From positions 16,377,694 through 16,441,693 of the forward strand of contig NC_092200.1 of assembly GCF_043641665.1 (NCBI RefSeq): a stretch of DNA of 64,000 bases. Direction: 5' to 3'. This DNA comes from Enoplosus armatus (Eukaryota > Chordata > Actinopteri > Centrarchiformes > Enoplosidae). Position numbers and translations under genes: made by a program. Below the pieces are notes generated by a model. The model saw only the letters and a list, made by a program, of their open reading frames with translations. It ran no database searches and was not told where the DNA came from. Positions 1 to 12,590 of the stretch are shown here, piece by piece. Each line of letters begins with the position of its first letter. The stretch's first letter is position 1.

Positions 1-2225
1 AACCTATACTTAGACCAAATATTTTGGTGTCAGGGTCCATAAAAGAGTACACTGGAAGCCAAAGCCATATACCCCCGGCTCACTTCTCTTCTGGCCTCTT
101 AGTGTCAAGCTAGCTGATATCTCTATAAAAGCTGTCTGTAAAGCCTGATGGGCTCATAAAAGCTGAGCTAACCTGTTTAGATGGATACTTTAGCCTATGG
201 CCTTCACACCTTATTTAAGACTTCACTCTCCTTACCCTGAAGAGGAATGTTGACTCATCAGATGCCTCTGTGCAACATAACATATTTGTATTTGAAGGGA
301 ATTTTTCACCCTGTCATGACACTGGGGCTGTCACACATGTGTTTTCATACCGTTTATATGTTTCTTTGAAAATAAAAGATTTACTGTGTTAGAGTTCCGG
401 GGCATGATCCAGCAAATTCATTTTGTGTGTGCTTGCAAGTTTTGGGTATGCGATTAGCTTAATCATTAGCATGCAGTGCAGCTTTGTCTCATTAGGAAGT
501 GGCACTGCTCTGAACTTACCATGATGTGTACGCATGCATGTGTGAGTGTAGTGTTTGTGCCTGTGTAAAAACATTATGCAGTCCCAACCATACTCTAAGT
601 CTCACTCCCTCTCTCTGTCAGAGAGTGCCTCTGCATCAATGGATTGGGATTACTGGCCTTAACTTCAAAGTTAATCTTTTTTCTTCATGGAGGACGCAGC
701 TGTCAGTCAGAAGTTGCCAGCAATTGAGGTGAAGAAAGTTCTCAGAGAGGCTATCATCCATATACATTTTTACACATTACAATAGTGCCCAGCATGCCAT
801 CTTAATGTTGTGCTTTCCCTATTTACATAATGCTTTGTGCTTTGTGAAAGCACCCCAGCATCTATCAAAGAAGCGCTGCCTTATTTTTTAAACTCTGTGG
901 ACTGAAAAGAGAGTCAGGAAAAAGGTTGCTGTTAGATATAAATTGGGTTACACTGGATTGGATTTGATGCAACTCATTAGAGTTAGCTAAATGAATCTTG
1001 TGGAGTGTTTTCTTAGAATTCGCTCTTGGCAGAGCATGTGCCTCTCCATGAAACATTGACTGTACTCTACAGTGTAGCTTGATATACTTAATTTTACAGA
1101 ACAAACACGCAGTTTTTTTTTTTTAACCTGGCCTCTGTACGTTGCATTTACTTCAAAGGGACAGCCACTCCGACCTCTTGTCTGTCCTCCTGTCTTGTCC
1201 TTCGCTCTGAGTTAGAGCAGCTGCAACCGCCTCACAGGATCAGTTGAATAATTGATACATTTCCGGACTGCACCTGAGCGTCCATCTTTTTTTCTTTCTT
1301 TTTTTGTAACTCTTATTTACTAGAATGTTCTGGCCATCCAGCTGGTTCTGCCACAACATTGCCTCAAGCCATTTCGTTGGCCTGTAGAGTCCCATCTTAG
1401 CCTCTTTCTTTTTTAGCATGAAAGCCACAGACCATATATTGGATGTTTTAAAACAGCCAAAGTCACTTTTAGTTCCTCATTTGTAGAAAAGGCCACACCT
1501 GTTTCCTTCTAACTACGAGTAATTCATCCACAACATGCGGAAACAAAAGCACCTTTGATCAGTTCCAGTGCATTCTCTTTGGAACCATAGCCGTAAAACT
1601 TGTGAAAGTGAAAGCAGGGCAGAAGGCAACGACAGTCTCTCTCAAATGTAGACAGCTGCAAGGCCGATTCCTCACTTGCTCACCTGTATTTTGGCAATCC
1701 CTCAAACAGAAGAATGAAATGGAGAGAAAGAACGAAGTGTTTGACATGCAATGACTTGAGGAGAAGAGTGGTTGTAGCATGTGTCCTTGGGGTAATAAAG
1801 CAAATTGAGGTAAAGGGAGGGGGTGGCTTTATGTGTGCTGAGGCAAATGAGGCTTTTGAAATACTGAGGGGTACAGATCTCTAAAGGGACAAAGAGACAG
1901 CTGAAGAATTGCTTTTTTTCTTCATTTTCTGTGAACTGTGCTTTTTAGTTCAGGGCCTTCTGTGGTTCCCTTCGGGGCAAAGCTGTTTCTAAATTTCTCA
2001 CACTGGGGAAGCAAGAGATGAACGGTACACCGGGGGCCAGCCATACTGGACAGCCTGCTGGAGGGAGCAGCTCTACAGACATTGCTTCTTTCCCTTGCTA
2101 ATCAGAGCTCCACACTCCCCAGTCACGCCACCACCATGGCCTAGGCAGGCATCCCAGATGATGGCCTCTTAAGACCCCCAAGGACCCCATATGGGCTGCT
2201 TTGGATTCTGAAAGGAACCATGGAT

Positions 2226-2250
2226 ACACACACACACACACACACACACA
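2226..2250. repeat. (AC)n microsatellite
   Basis: An uninterrupted AC dinucleotide run of about 12 units, followed by imperfect CA-rich sequence. It lies in the pard3 intron and is likely to be length-polymorphic. Confidence 0.95.
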
Positions 2251-5200
2251 TTCACACATTCAACAACAGCAACAGCCCCCATCTTGAAGTGGAGTTTTTA
2301 GCTGGCGAGGCGCCACTGTCAGTGCATCAGTCACAGGAGGACATGGGTGAAGTCAGAGCCTGACAAATCCAGGGTATTATCAGGCCTTTGTCCAGCCTGC
2401 AGCTGTCACTTACCAGCCTAGTGGGAGAGGATGAGGGGGACAGGAGGGAATTCATGACCTATCCCTGTAACCACAGAGGAAGATTGAGGCATTCAGAGAT
2501 AAGACATATGGGAAGAAAATAAAAGAAATAAAGGAGAGAGATGAGGCAAGAGAAAGAACAGGAAGATATTTTTATGAAGATGGGAAAGAGAGTAAAGTGG
2601 AGAGGGAAAGAAATACTGGGCTATATGCTTCAAATGCTTTCGTTTGATTGCAAGAATCATGGTAGATTGGCTGATCTATGCTGATTTCCTCTGAAGATTC
2701 CAAAAAAAATGTCATAAAAAATATCTTTGTCCCTCTCCCCTTCAAAAATGACCAGCGGTAATGCAGATCTTATCTTTTTCTATCATTGCGGTAGGTCCCA
2801 AAGGCAGTCCATCTCCCCAAAAATGCCTCATCTTTCTGTCTTTGAAATAAATGAAAGTCCACTGGGCGATGGAATAAAGATGAGCTAAGCCTTTGACTTG
2901 ATGCAAGATTGCCAAAGGGCCCAAACTTAAGAAGCCTGCCCCCTCATCTGCTGCGTGAAGATACTGGGGCCAGAGCAAGAAACCGGATAATCTGATAGAA
3001 TTTCAATCAGCAGTGATCAGATAAGAAATAACAGACTGTCTGATTTTAAAGTCACACTGAAGCCCCAACATTTTAGCCTTTTTCACTTTACTTGGTCTGT
3101 GACGACTCTCCGAACTCCTGTCAAACTTCTCTTGAAATGTTATCCCCAGGATTATAACACTCTGTTGCTCTCATTCTGATTGGCTGGGACTGGCCCCGTG
3201 ACCTTAGGTATGCTCATATGACCCATGTTACACTCTCAATGATTGGATTACTCCTTTATTGGCCAGTGGCAGTGTTTATAGGGCATGCCGAGACTCAGCG
3301 GGGCTTTGATCCACCAACAGAAGCAAACACGGGGGGACTGTGCCATAGTTTGCATCCTTGGCCTAAGCCTTGTGGTGTGTGAGGCATCTGCCAAATCCTC
3401 CTGGATCAAAGGATGACTATTACACAGACAGGCATTCACATACCCCCAACTGCAGCTTTAGAGGGCTCATGACCCCTGTCAACGGGTCAGGTTGAAAAAC
3501 ACAGGTGGGATGGGGGTCACACATATGCATGCACATAGTTCCTGTGTAAGTCGTGGTATTGTAAGGTGTTATGAATAAAACTTAAAAGTGTAAGTGTAAA
3601 GCTCTAGTCATCACATGCTCCAAGAGCTAGGGGCTTATTTTTTGTTTATTCCTTGGCATTTTCCCACTTCAACTAGTTTTTATAACCCTTCCTTAATAAG
3701 GGAGAGGATGAGTTGAAGCAGCAGGAGGATGAGGAGATCAGCAGAGGGTCTGTTGTTGTTCAGATGGGCCTGAAGCCTTGTGGTTTGACCTGACTCTGCA
3801 TGCCTGTGACTTCACAAGTTCACCTCTCCCAATAAGCCCTCAGAATACGCTTTCAGCCAAGCTCTAAATACAGCAGCAGTGTGGCTTTACTGAATACAAG
3901 TGTCTGTAAAGTGAGGGGAAGAGAGACAGGAAAGATGGTGAGAGTGTGTGTCGGCTTCTCTGTCTACATCTATGTGTTGCGTCAGTATGTTTGCGTATGG
4001 GAGCGACGTGGCCAACCTGAGAGGCCAAGTGCTGACATTTCAGTCTGCGAACACACAGATGAGTTTTGAGCAAATCTCATTATACAGGACAGAATGAAGA
4101 TGCTGGCTGCGAAAATGCTGTGGCATATGGATACTTTATCTCCCCCCATGTTTTTTAATTACTATACGGGCGGCATCCAATTTTCCATTGACTCACATTT
4201 TAAAAGAGGGCTTTTGGAGAAAAAAAACAGCACTGGGACTAAGCCCTGCAAGCTCATACGATCATGATGCAGACAGCCTGCCTGTACCCCTGAGTACACT
4301 TACACAACCTGTGACCTTTTTCCCTTATGCACAAACACATGGCTGATAGCAAACTGATGAGCAGTGCTCATTCGTATTCCCTCAGACCCTTGTATTGGTG
4401 GCTGGGGTGACAGATTTATCCTAATTGATCTGCTGACGTACTCTGCCACCAGTTTTTCCCACCCAATCTTTTCTTGCAGCTCTTGTTCTTCAGGTCCATT
4501 ACAGACGTTGATATATGCACAGGTGACTTTATAAGCGGTGACACCTGATGCATTGGCAACGCTCATGCTGACTAATTACACATTGAGGTGGGCAAGCATC
4601 GGGGAGCTCTCAGGGAAGGCGGCTAAATCCATCTTCTTTATGTATGGAAACAGGCCTGCTACCGGCTGTTACAGTGATAGTGGGCAGCTTCTGGTGCCTC
4701 TTTGTGCTCGGCTCTTCAGCTATTTTTTTCTTACCATGTGAATATATTTACACTGGAGAATTCCATGGAGTGCTTTCCAAGAATCCCATCATTTTGGTAC
4801 CCCCATGGTGGGTGGAGGACCAAGAGGAGAAGCCCCTGCAGATAATCTAGATATTGCACAGGCCTCCTTTGAACTGCCATGACAAATTCACCCCTCGTTA
4901 AATCCCACCCCCACCCCCAGCCCTATACACGATGCAATTTCCATTTGTAGTGCTTTGAAAAATATATTGAAGTGCCTTGGTGTTAGTTCTTTAATTGGCT
5001 GGAGGTCTTGTTTTCGCTGATCTTCTCCCATTCCACTCCCCCACCACTTCATCCACCACAGGCTTGAGCTGAAATTTGGTAATATACAGGCCACCCCTCA
5101 TTCTTAGATTGATGCGTTAGTGGGTGAGGAAAGGGCAATGGGTCTTGCTGTCTAAGAAGTGTATATGGACTCAATCTTGTTTATAGCCTGGGTTGTGGCC

Positions 5201-6169
5201 CTTTTTCTGGATCCCCAGCTGGCTCCCACTGCCCCCTCTGGTTCATCTAGCCCAGTGGTGTATGTTTGAGATGCTGAAGCTAGCACTGACCCTCCCCGGA
5301 GGGTCAAAGAGGAGAATTTTTATTTACGAGGCTGTTTGTTTGGCGTCAGCCTGGTCTTCTCTTTGACCAGCCTCAGGGATTAAGCTAATTGCATGCATTG
5401 GACTACCCAGATCAATGTTTAGTCTTTTTCCACCCATTACAGTCTCGTCTAACCTCTCTCTTGAGCAGGGATGATCACTTGTACTGTATTTCAACATACA
5501 GTATGAGCAGGCATATATGATTTTATTTGTTCTTCTCGATAGCATCCTCTGTGAGCGTACGTACGGCGTACCTAAGACACACACACTGTCTCAATATATC
5601 TTTAGGGAAATCTGGAAACCTTTGGATGTAGTGGTGTTTTTTACGTCAACAAACAGATGGACTAAATGTGCATATAGAGTACGTAGCATTGGTTGTCATA
5701 GTGAAGCTGATAATGGTTTCATATGACTCTTGTGTGCTACTTTTGTTGTAAAAGTAATAAAAACTTTAGCAAATTTAGGGGAATCCCATCTTTGATGACC
5801 CATAGATTGTTATTGAAGTGTTGCCATAGATTTGTACACATAGTCTATGTAGCACTGCTGTTTATATACTACATTAATTACGTTTCATGCACATGCTATT
5901 TAAGAAACCTCTTGCGAATATAAAGGGAACATTGATTTTGTAATGAGCAGTAATAGAAGGACTTTGCCATCACCCCACACCCTAAAAGCATAAGCCACCT
6001 CACACCCCAGTGAGCCACTTAATTACCCACATTCACATAAAAGGCCTAATGTACACTGCTGCTCTCCCACACACATAAAGCTATAGGAATCAAATGGAGT
6101 ATAACTAACACAATTGATTTTGATCAGGCAGTACGAATAACGGTAACCGTGTCTCGCCAAGTGCTACTC

Positions 6170-6380
6170 AGGGGCAACGAGATCTGTTCATCTTTTATGG
6201 GCTGCTATTTATTGTGCTTTTAATGAAGCTTGATTGGCAGCATGTTCTAGTGCCCATTATCATCAGAAGGATGTGCTCATTCTAATCTGCAATTATGGCC
6301 ATAATTGCGCCCAGAATCCTCTGGGCCCAAATAAGCAATCACTTCCACTGCTGGCATGCCACCTGTAAGTGCTACTAAGG
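6170..6380. promoter_or_regulatory. Candidate intronic conserved non-coding block
   Basis: The block has balanced composition, no repeat signature and a dense set of TAATT/ATTA-type homeodomain half sites, including the inverted pair in the palindrome at 6289-6308. This resembles vertebrate developmental enhancers, but the judgement rests on appearance only. Alignment with other fish and with mammalian PARD3 introns would decide it. Confidence 0.25.
6289..6308. repeat. 20-bp perfect palindrome
   Basis: GCAATTATGGCCATAATTGC equals its own reverse complement over all 20 bases. It carries two inverted ATTA/TAAT cores around a central GGCC. It could be a dimeric transcription-factor site, but no function is shown. 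Confidence 0.9.
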
Positions 6381-7121
6381 AGGACACACACAATGACACG
6401 GTGACAGATCCTGGCTGACTTTGTTTCTTTCCCTTCTCTCACATGCTTTTGATTAACCTTTCCCTTTTTCACTGGGCGACGTCCCCGAGAACACCCCTCC
6501 TACCTCTGTCTCCCTGTCCTTCCCTCACCCTATCCATCCCACTGCCCACATCCCAGAGTTCCTATTCCCTCCCAGCACAAATTCCTAACCTTCGGTCACT
6601 TTCATCCCTGTGGTATGCATAAATGCAGGCCCATCAAGCCGGTTGTCTCATCATAATTATGCGTTTTGTCATGTGCTGCCTCTGTAGCTGGTGATAAAAG
6701 GAGAGCCTGATTAAGCTGAGGGAAGGCTATTGATTCCTATTGACAGGTCCTCAAAGCCCTTTAATGAAGGGGATGTTAATGAGGGTTTTCCACAGTGTTT
6801 AATAACTGCGTACCATGAAAGGCTAACGTTCTCCTGCAATCTAAAAGGGACATGCATCACTCACAATGGTGCACGAGGGACACTTTCAGTCACGGGGATG
6901 CTCATGAGCAAAGGCTGGAAGGAGGGAGGGTAGGAAGAGGTAGGGAGGTGAGGTGTGCAAAAGGCAATCATGACTGTCAGATCAAGGGATCCTCAACACA
7001 ATTGAGAGGGGTGTTGGGGTGGTCAAGTGAATTATTCAAATATCAGTAACAACATGCGAGCTGTAGAGCAATGTGCCATGTGTTGTTTCTGAGGGCTTGC
7101 TGAAAAATGGCCTTCAAATAA

Positions 7122-7325
<204 letters not shown>

Positions 7326-8260
7326 TAGGAGCTGCGCTCCATCAGAGTGGTGCTGAGCTGCACAGACCCGGAAACACACTCCAAAATACCTCTTAGAGTG
7401 ATTCCCCCTGATGCACCGCTGGACACTCAGATCATCTCCCGAGCCACCAGTTGATTAATGGATTTCTTACACTCAAACAATTTTAATCCTGCAGAACTTG
7501 ATTAATTCTTTGACTATCAACTGGTGATACAACCTTACATCCTTCAGAGATAGGCACTATTCTGTAACACAGCATAATAATATCAATATTTCAGTATTTC
7601 AATATTGCTACAACAGAAAATGATTATAGTTATTACTCAGATCATTTGATCATTACAGTAAATTTCTTTTCTTCCAACTGATGTTTAAAAAAACAGCATG
7701 AATGGGATTTGTTTCCTGCAATCATTCCCAGGAGAAGATATTTTGTTATATATATACAGTATATATGCCATTAAGTAGAGTCACAAATTCCCCAGGATGA
7801 ACAATAATAACAATCTAACTGGTGAAATGAATAATACTTTTTATTATATGGTATGAATCCCAGCACATCATCAACTTTAAATGGTTCCATGAAGTGCCTC
7901 AATCGTCTGACACTGTCATCCTTTTGGACCATCAGTGTTGTACGAGTGCCAAACTATCTCATCCATGTCGCTAAAACTTGAGGCTTCCCTCCCAACTTCT
8001 GCCAAATTTCTTTGACTAATTTCTAATTTCCAGGTCCAACCTTTGATCTGGAACTAATTGCTAATTACTCATCTCTGTCTGTGCCTTTTCTGTCTGGGAA
8101 ATATGACACACTTATGGCAGGAAGGAGGAGAGGAAGTGAACAAGGGAAACATTCAATGACAAGTGACTATTCAGGACTTTGAGGCAAAGTAAGGGGAGAG
8201 AAACTGAAGACAGTGAGGCACACTGTTCATTTTAATTTCCATTAGACTTGATTAAAGGGA

Positions 8261-8290
8261 TTTTTAAATTAAAAATTTTTAAATTAAAAT
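8261..8290. repeat. AT-only 15-bp tandem duplication
   Basis: Two adjacent 15-bp copies of TTTTTAAATTAAAAA differ only at the last base. Each half is close to self-complementary, so the 30 bp could form a hairpin. It contains no G or C. Confidence 0.85.
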
Positions 8291-10070
8291 GTGAGTTTTC
8301 TTAAGCCGTTCTCCTCTTCCATGATTGATCTGTACCAACAATGGGATTTACTCCTCATAATTGGAAAAATGCAATCAAGTTAATTCCTTTGTTAATTCAT
8401 TCAGACTTGATCTCATATTCCTTCCTGCTGTGCACAAAAAGTTCAACTGCACCCAGAGTTTAAGTTAAAAAATACTTTATTTAATCTTTCCACATGTTAT
8501 ATCATTGATGATCTTAACATGCAGTCCCACTATTTACCTAACTTTAACTTCTGTCTGATGTGATTTAACTCATTGGTTGACACTTAATTTAAGGTCATAC
8601 ATCCTCTGTGACCAAACAATAATATAGCCAATCTTTAAAGTTAAAAGCAGGAACAACCTGGAGATCAAATATTCGTATATTTTTGTGGTGTTAGGACTTG
8701 AGACAGACATGGCTTTTTTTTGTCCCGTGACTTCACTGACCTGGTTGTCGAGGAAAGACGGCTAATTGTTACACCAAGCAGAGCTATTTTCTAAATTATG
8801 GGTCAGAATGTCAGACCTTGAAAGTTAAACTATTTGGCGTCCAATTTTCTGGTGAATTATCTGTGTCAGTTTGTCAATTAAATTGGTTTGGAGTGGAGGC
8901 CTGATGTGGCAGGGATCTCTTCTGCTGTTTTTCCCATTGTCGGAATGAGTTTGGGTTAGATGTAACAGCATACTTCCCACCACGTGTCTATACAGAGGGA
9001 GGCAGACTTTATTTGCTCTGGATTTCCTTCAGTGTTAGTCCTGCTGATGGTTGAAAATCACTGAGAGCGGCCATCTCTTTCCACTGTTTTCTTAATCTAT
9101 CTCTCTTCCCATTCTCGCTGTCAAAACGAGATGTTAACTGTTTGTTCAGCACTAAGCAGTCTCAGTCTTTTCTGAGCCGCTGAGCTCCTAATTGCATGTG
9201 ATTGTTGACATTGTTGAGCGTACCCCCACTATTCCACTGGTTATAAGATATAGGGCCGGCCCTGGAGTATTGAAGTCTATTTTATTAGTCCTCTTTCATG
9301 TGTTTTTCTTTAGTCCTATGAACAAGGACTCACAATAGCAGAGCTTGTTAGGAAAGACTAACAGTGTTTTGACACTGATTAGAGGAATTCAAGGGAAGTC
9401 TCAGTGTCATCCAAAAGCAGAATGGATATGGCTTTATTCAAGGCCGATGGGCGGAAGCATTTTGATATGAAAACCAGAGGAAAAACTGTGGAAAGAAAAG
9501 GAGGGAGGCAAAATGTCAGGTGACACATTTGGACGTTGGGTGTGTTGGTGAAAAGAAGAGAAAAAGAAAGAAAAGTGAGTGGAGGCACCAGAGACAACGA
9601 TAGGATTTTTAGAAAGCCTTGGCCCAAACTGCAAAACACAACCTTGTGTATTAAGGCTACTTTTTGTACATAAATCGATACCTCTTTCATTTTTACGGTG
9701 GATTTCGCTCTTTGTCATTGCTGAATGTTGTCCGTAGTGATGAAAGTAAAACCTCCTCGACCTTCACTTTTTTGTATATCAAAACATTCAGCGAACGTAA
9801 CCAGGAAAAGGCAAAGTGCTCGAGAAGGCAGTTAAATGCCTACAACATCAGAGTCTGCAAAACTGCACTTTGATGCACGTTGTCCCTGAGAACTCAAGGT
9901 TACATCATAATGGCTTCCACACAGATCTGCAAGCCAGAACAGGAGCTGCTATCATTTCAAGGCACGACTCGGTTGTGATATTTATACTGTATATTTCTTA
10001 TGAAAACAAACAGCACCAGCTGAGATTTGCTCAATCACTTATCCAGATGCGATTTAAGTGATACTGACAG

Positions 10071-10450
10071 GTCCATTTAGTAGCAGTTGTGGATCGTATC
10101 ACATAATCTTCATCGGCAGATAGAGTTTTCCCAGATGTCATGGAAATGTGGATGTTCAAATTTCCACTTTTTTGGAGCACATAAAAAGTTGAGCTTCAGC
10201 ATTCGTTCTTGACTTTGGAAACAGTCATTGACAAAATAATCCCACCTCAAGTTCCATTTAGTAGCTCTTCTGGAGCTTTCAATCCCATTGCATGATCTTC
10301 ATCAGCAGATGGTGTCTGCCCAGTTGCCATGGAAATGTAAATGTTAAAATTTCAATATTTTAATGATCGAAAGCTGCACAACAGCTACTTAAACGACCTA
10401 GAGGTGAGACCGTTTTGTCACAAGCCGTTTCCAAGTTTCAACAATGAACT
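10071..10450. repeat. Interspersed repeat: two direct copies and one inverted copy
   Basis: A unit starting TCCATTTAGTAGC with the core ATCTTCATC.GCAGAT and CATGGAAATGT occurs at about 10071-10167 and again at about 10252-10350. The stretch at about 10362-10450 resembles the reverse complement of 10190-10300, with shared AAAGCT, ACTTAAA/ACTAAAT, TTTTGTCA and GTTTCCAA. I believe related sequences recur in teleost genomes, so this is probably a nested or rearranged interspersed element. I cannot assign a class. Confidence 0.6.
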
Positions 10451-12074
10451 GTATGGGATTAAACCAGGACTGGAATGGTCACCCCAGACTCATTTTAGAA
10501 TAAGGCCGAATATCTGCCGGATCAGTTGCGGTTTCATGTGCAGTTGGAGGGGGGTCGTAACGCCTGATTAACTGCCTGAAGGATCAACAAACTGGCTCTC
10601 GGATGATCTGTTTTTTTTCTGCCATGCCCGATATTTCGGTCGGTTGTCTTGCAGTTTGAGCAGATCCGTGGTCAGATTTCCCTCATGGCTGCTGTCAAAA
10701 GATCCCTTATAAACTGTAGTGAGCTTGTTTTAATGTTACTAGAGTAGTATTCTACATGTTGTGGGTAAAGCTATAGTCATGATAAAAAACTGAACTTTGC
10801 TGCAGAACAGACAGACGAGACAGTCGTCATGTTTGAATAAACTTTATCGGAATGGTCACTGGATAAAATAACCAGGGACACGTTCAGTGTGAGTCAGTTG
10901 GCCTGTACAGCGTGAGCATAGAAGGTTCTTCTCTGTGCTGAAAGGCCTGTTGTAGTGCGTGTTATGACAACGTGCAAGATTAATGAAAATATGCATTGCC
11001 CAACTTCAAGTAATATTCTTGTTTAATTTCGTTCTTTTTTTCCTTGTTTTTTGTCCGTGGTCAATCCAACAGTACTGCAGTACCCAAGTATCCTCCTCTG
11101 CTCATTCCAAACAAACTGCCGTTACATATTAGCTCTTTAAAAGTGTTTCACTTTGGGGGGCGGGGGAATGTACAAGAAAATAATCATGATAATGAGGAAC
11201 AGGTACAGAGGGGGCACATGGAGCAGTGTGAGGTGTGAGGCTCCCTCTCTGTGAGTTTGACCCCGGCTTGTCTCTGGGGTGTTGGAGACTGAGCTCAGGT
11301 ATGTCGGCCGCGAACGCCTGTAATGACAACGCTGAGGTCAGTCCTCGAACCCCCGGCTCCTCCTTAATGGAATAATGAGCAGGACACGAGAAGCCCTGTC
11401 TATCATGCAGCCCCAAGCCAGCGCACACAATTAGAGCTGGCGTGTTTTCTGCCCCTCCCTCCCCGCTGCTCTGTGAGAGGGGATTTCCAGATGTTCATCA
11501 TAAAGCGCTATGTATTTTCCAAAGAGCTGCCTTTTTCCCTCTCTCGCTCTCTGTCTGCGGCAATGAAATCAATTTGTGCTGTTGGGTTGGAGCGCCAATG
11601 AGCATGACCACACAGAGGAGTGTGAGCGCCATGCTGGTACCTTGGATCAAACACACCAACAGCAGCTTGTAAAGCCCTTATTTATGTGAATTCTTTTGAG
11701 TTTATTATCGCTCTATCTCCTGCTACCAGGATACATGTGTCTACAGGCATTTGTTGTGTTTATGCAAACTTGGATTACTCTGCATATGGTGCTTTCATGC
11801 TGGTGGGTGTTTGTGAACAGCTAACTCTTTCCTATACGCGAAGAATAAGCCACTTGACTTCCCAGGGGTTAAGGGTTAGAGTTAAGACCAACATAGCTCT
11901 GTGCCAGTAACAGTGTGTGAACCCTGGCTGTAACCACTCACACAATACATGGAGTGTGTTGTGTGATGCTGCCAAGCAGGGCTGTATGTTAACTTTTTCA
12001 AGAGGTAGCACTGTGCTGGAGAGTACAATAATGAAATAATGCAGCACTTAACTAAAATGTCCTAGCTGTTTTTT

Positions 12075-12590
12075 GCTGCGATGGCAGAGTGCGAGGCAGA
12101 ACGAGGAATAGGACCCAAATGCAGACTCGGGCAGAACTGATGCAGGAAAAAGGTTTACTGGCAAAACCAGGAGGACAAAGACTTACTGGGTGGTGAGTCA
12201 GGCAGGGGTCAAAACTGGGTAAGCAGTCCAAAGAGGCCAGCAGCACAGACAAGGAGCAGGCAAGAATCAGGGTCCAATAAACAATCCAAAAGTCCAAAAA
12301 GAGGTACCAACAACATACAACCAACTGGCACTGGAGAGAGGGCAGCAAGGTGGGGATAATGAGGAGCAGGTGAAACTAATCAGGGAAGGTGAAGACAATC
12401 ACACAGGCGGTAAACACACACAGGCCGGAAGTGAAGTGGTCAGAAATGAGAGGAGAGGTAAGCAACAAAACAAAAGCAGCAGGGAAATCCTTTGGCCACT
12501 CTTGATTATATCTGTGAGTGCTGAGAGGATCCTCTTTCTTCAAGATGTGTCCTGAACTCATGTCCTCTTGCTACTGTCACGATCACCAAA
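12075..12590 (-). repeat. Degenerate interspersed repeat, LTR-like or retroposon end
   Basis: Read on the minus strand, this pyrimidine-rich sequence contains AGTAAACCTTTTTCCTGCAT and CTGCATTTGGGTCC, phrases I associate with abundant teleost repeats. Its promoter-side part lies toward 12590, next to CGTGACAG. It has no coding capacity for a reverse transcriptase or integrase; the 98-codon minus frame is a by-product of the skewed composition. The class is uncertain: solo LTR, or end of a non-autonomous element. Confidence 0.45.
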
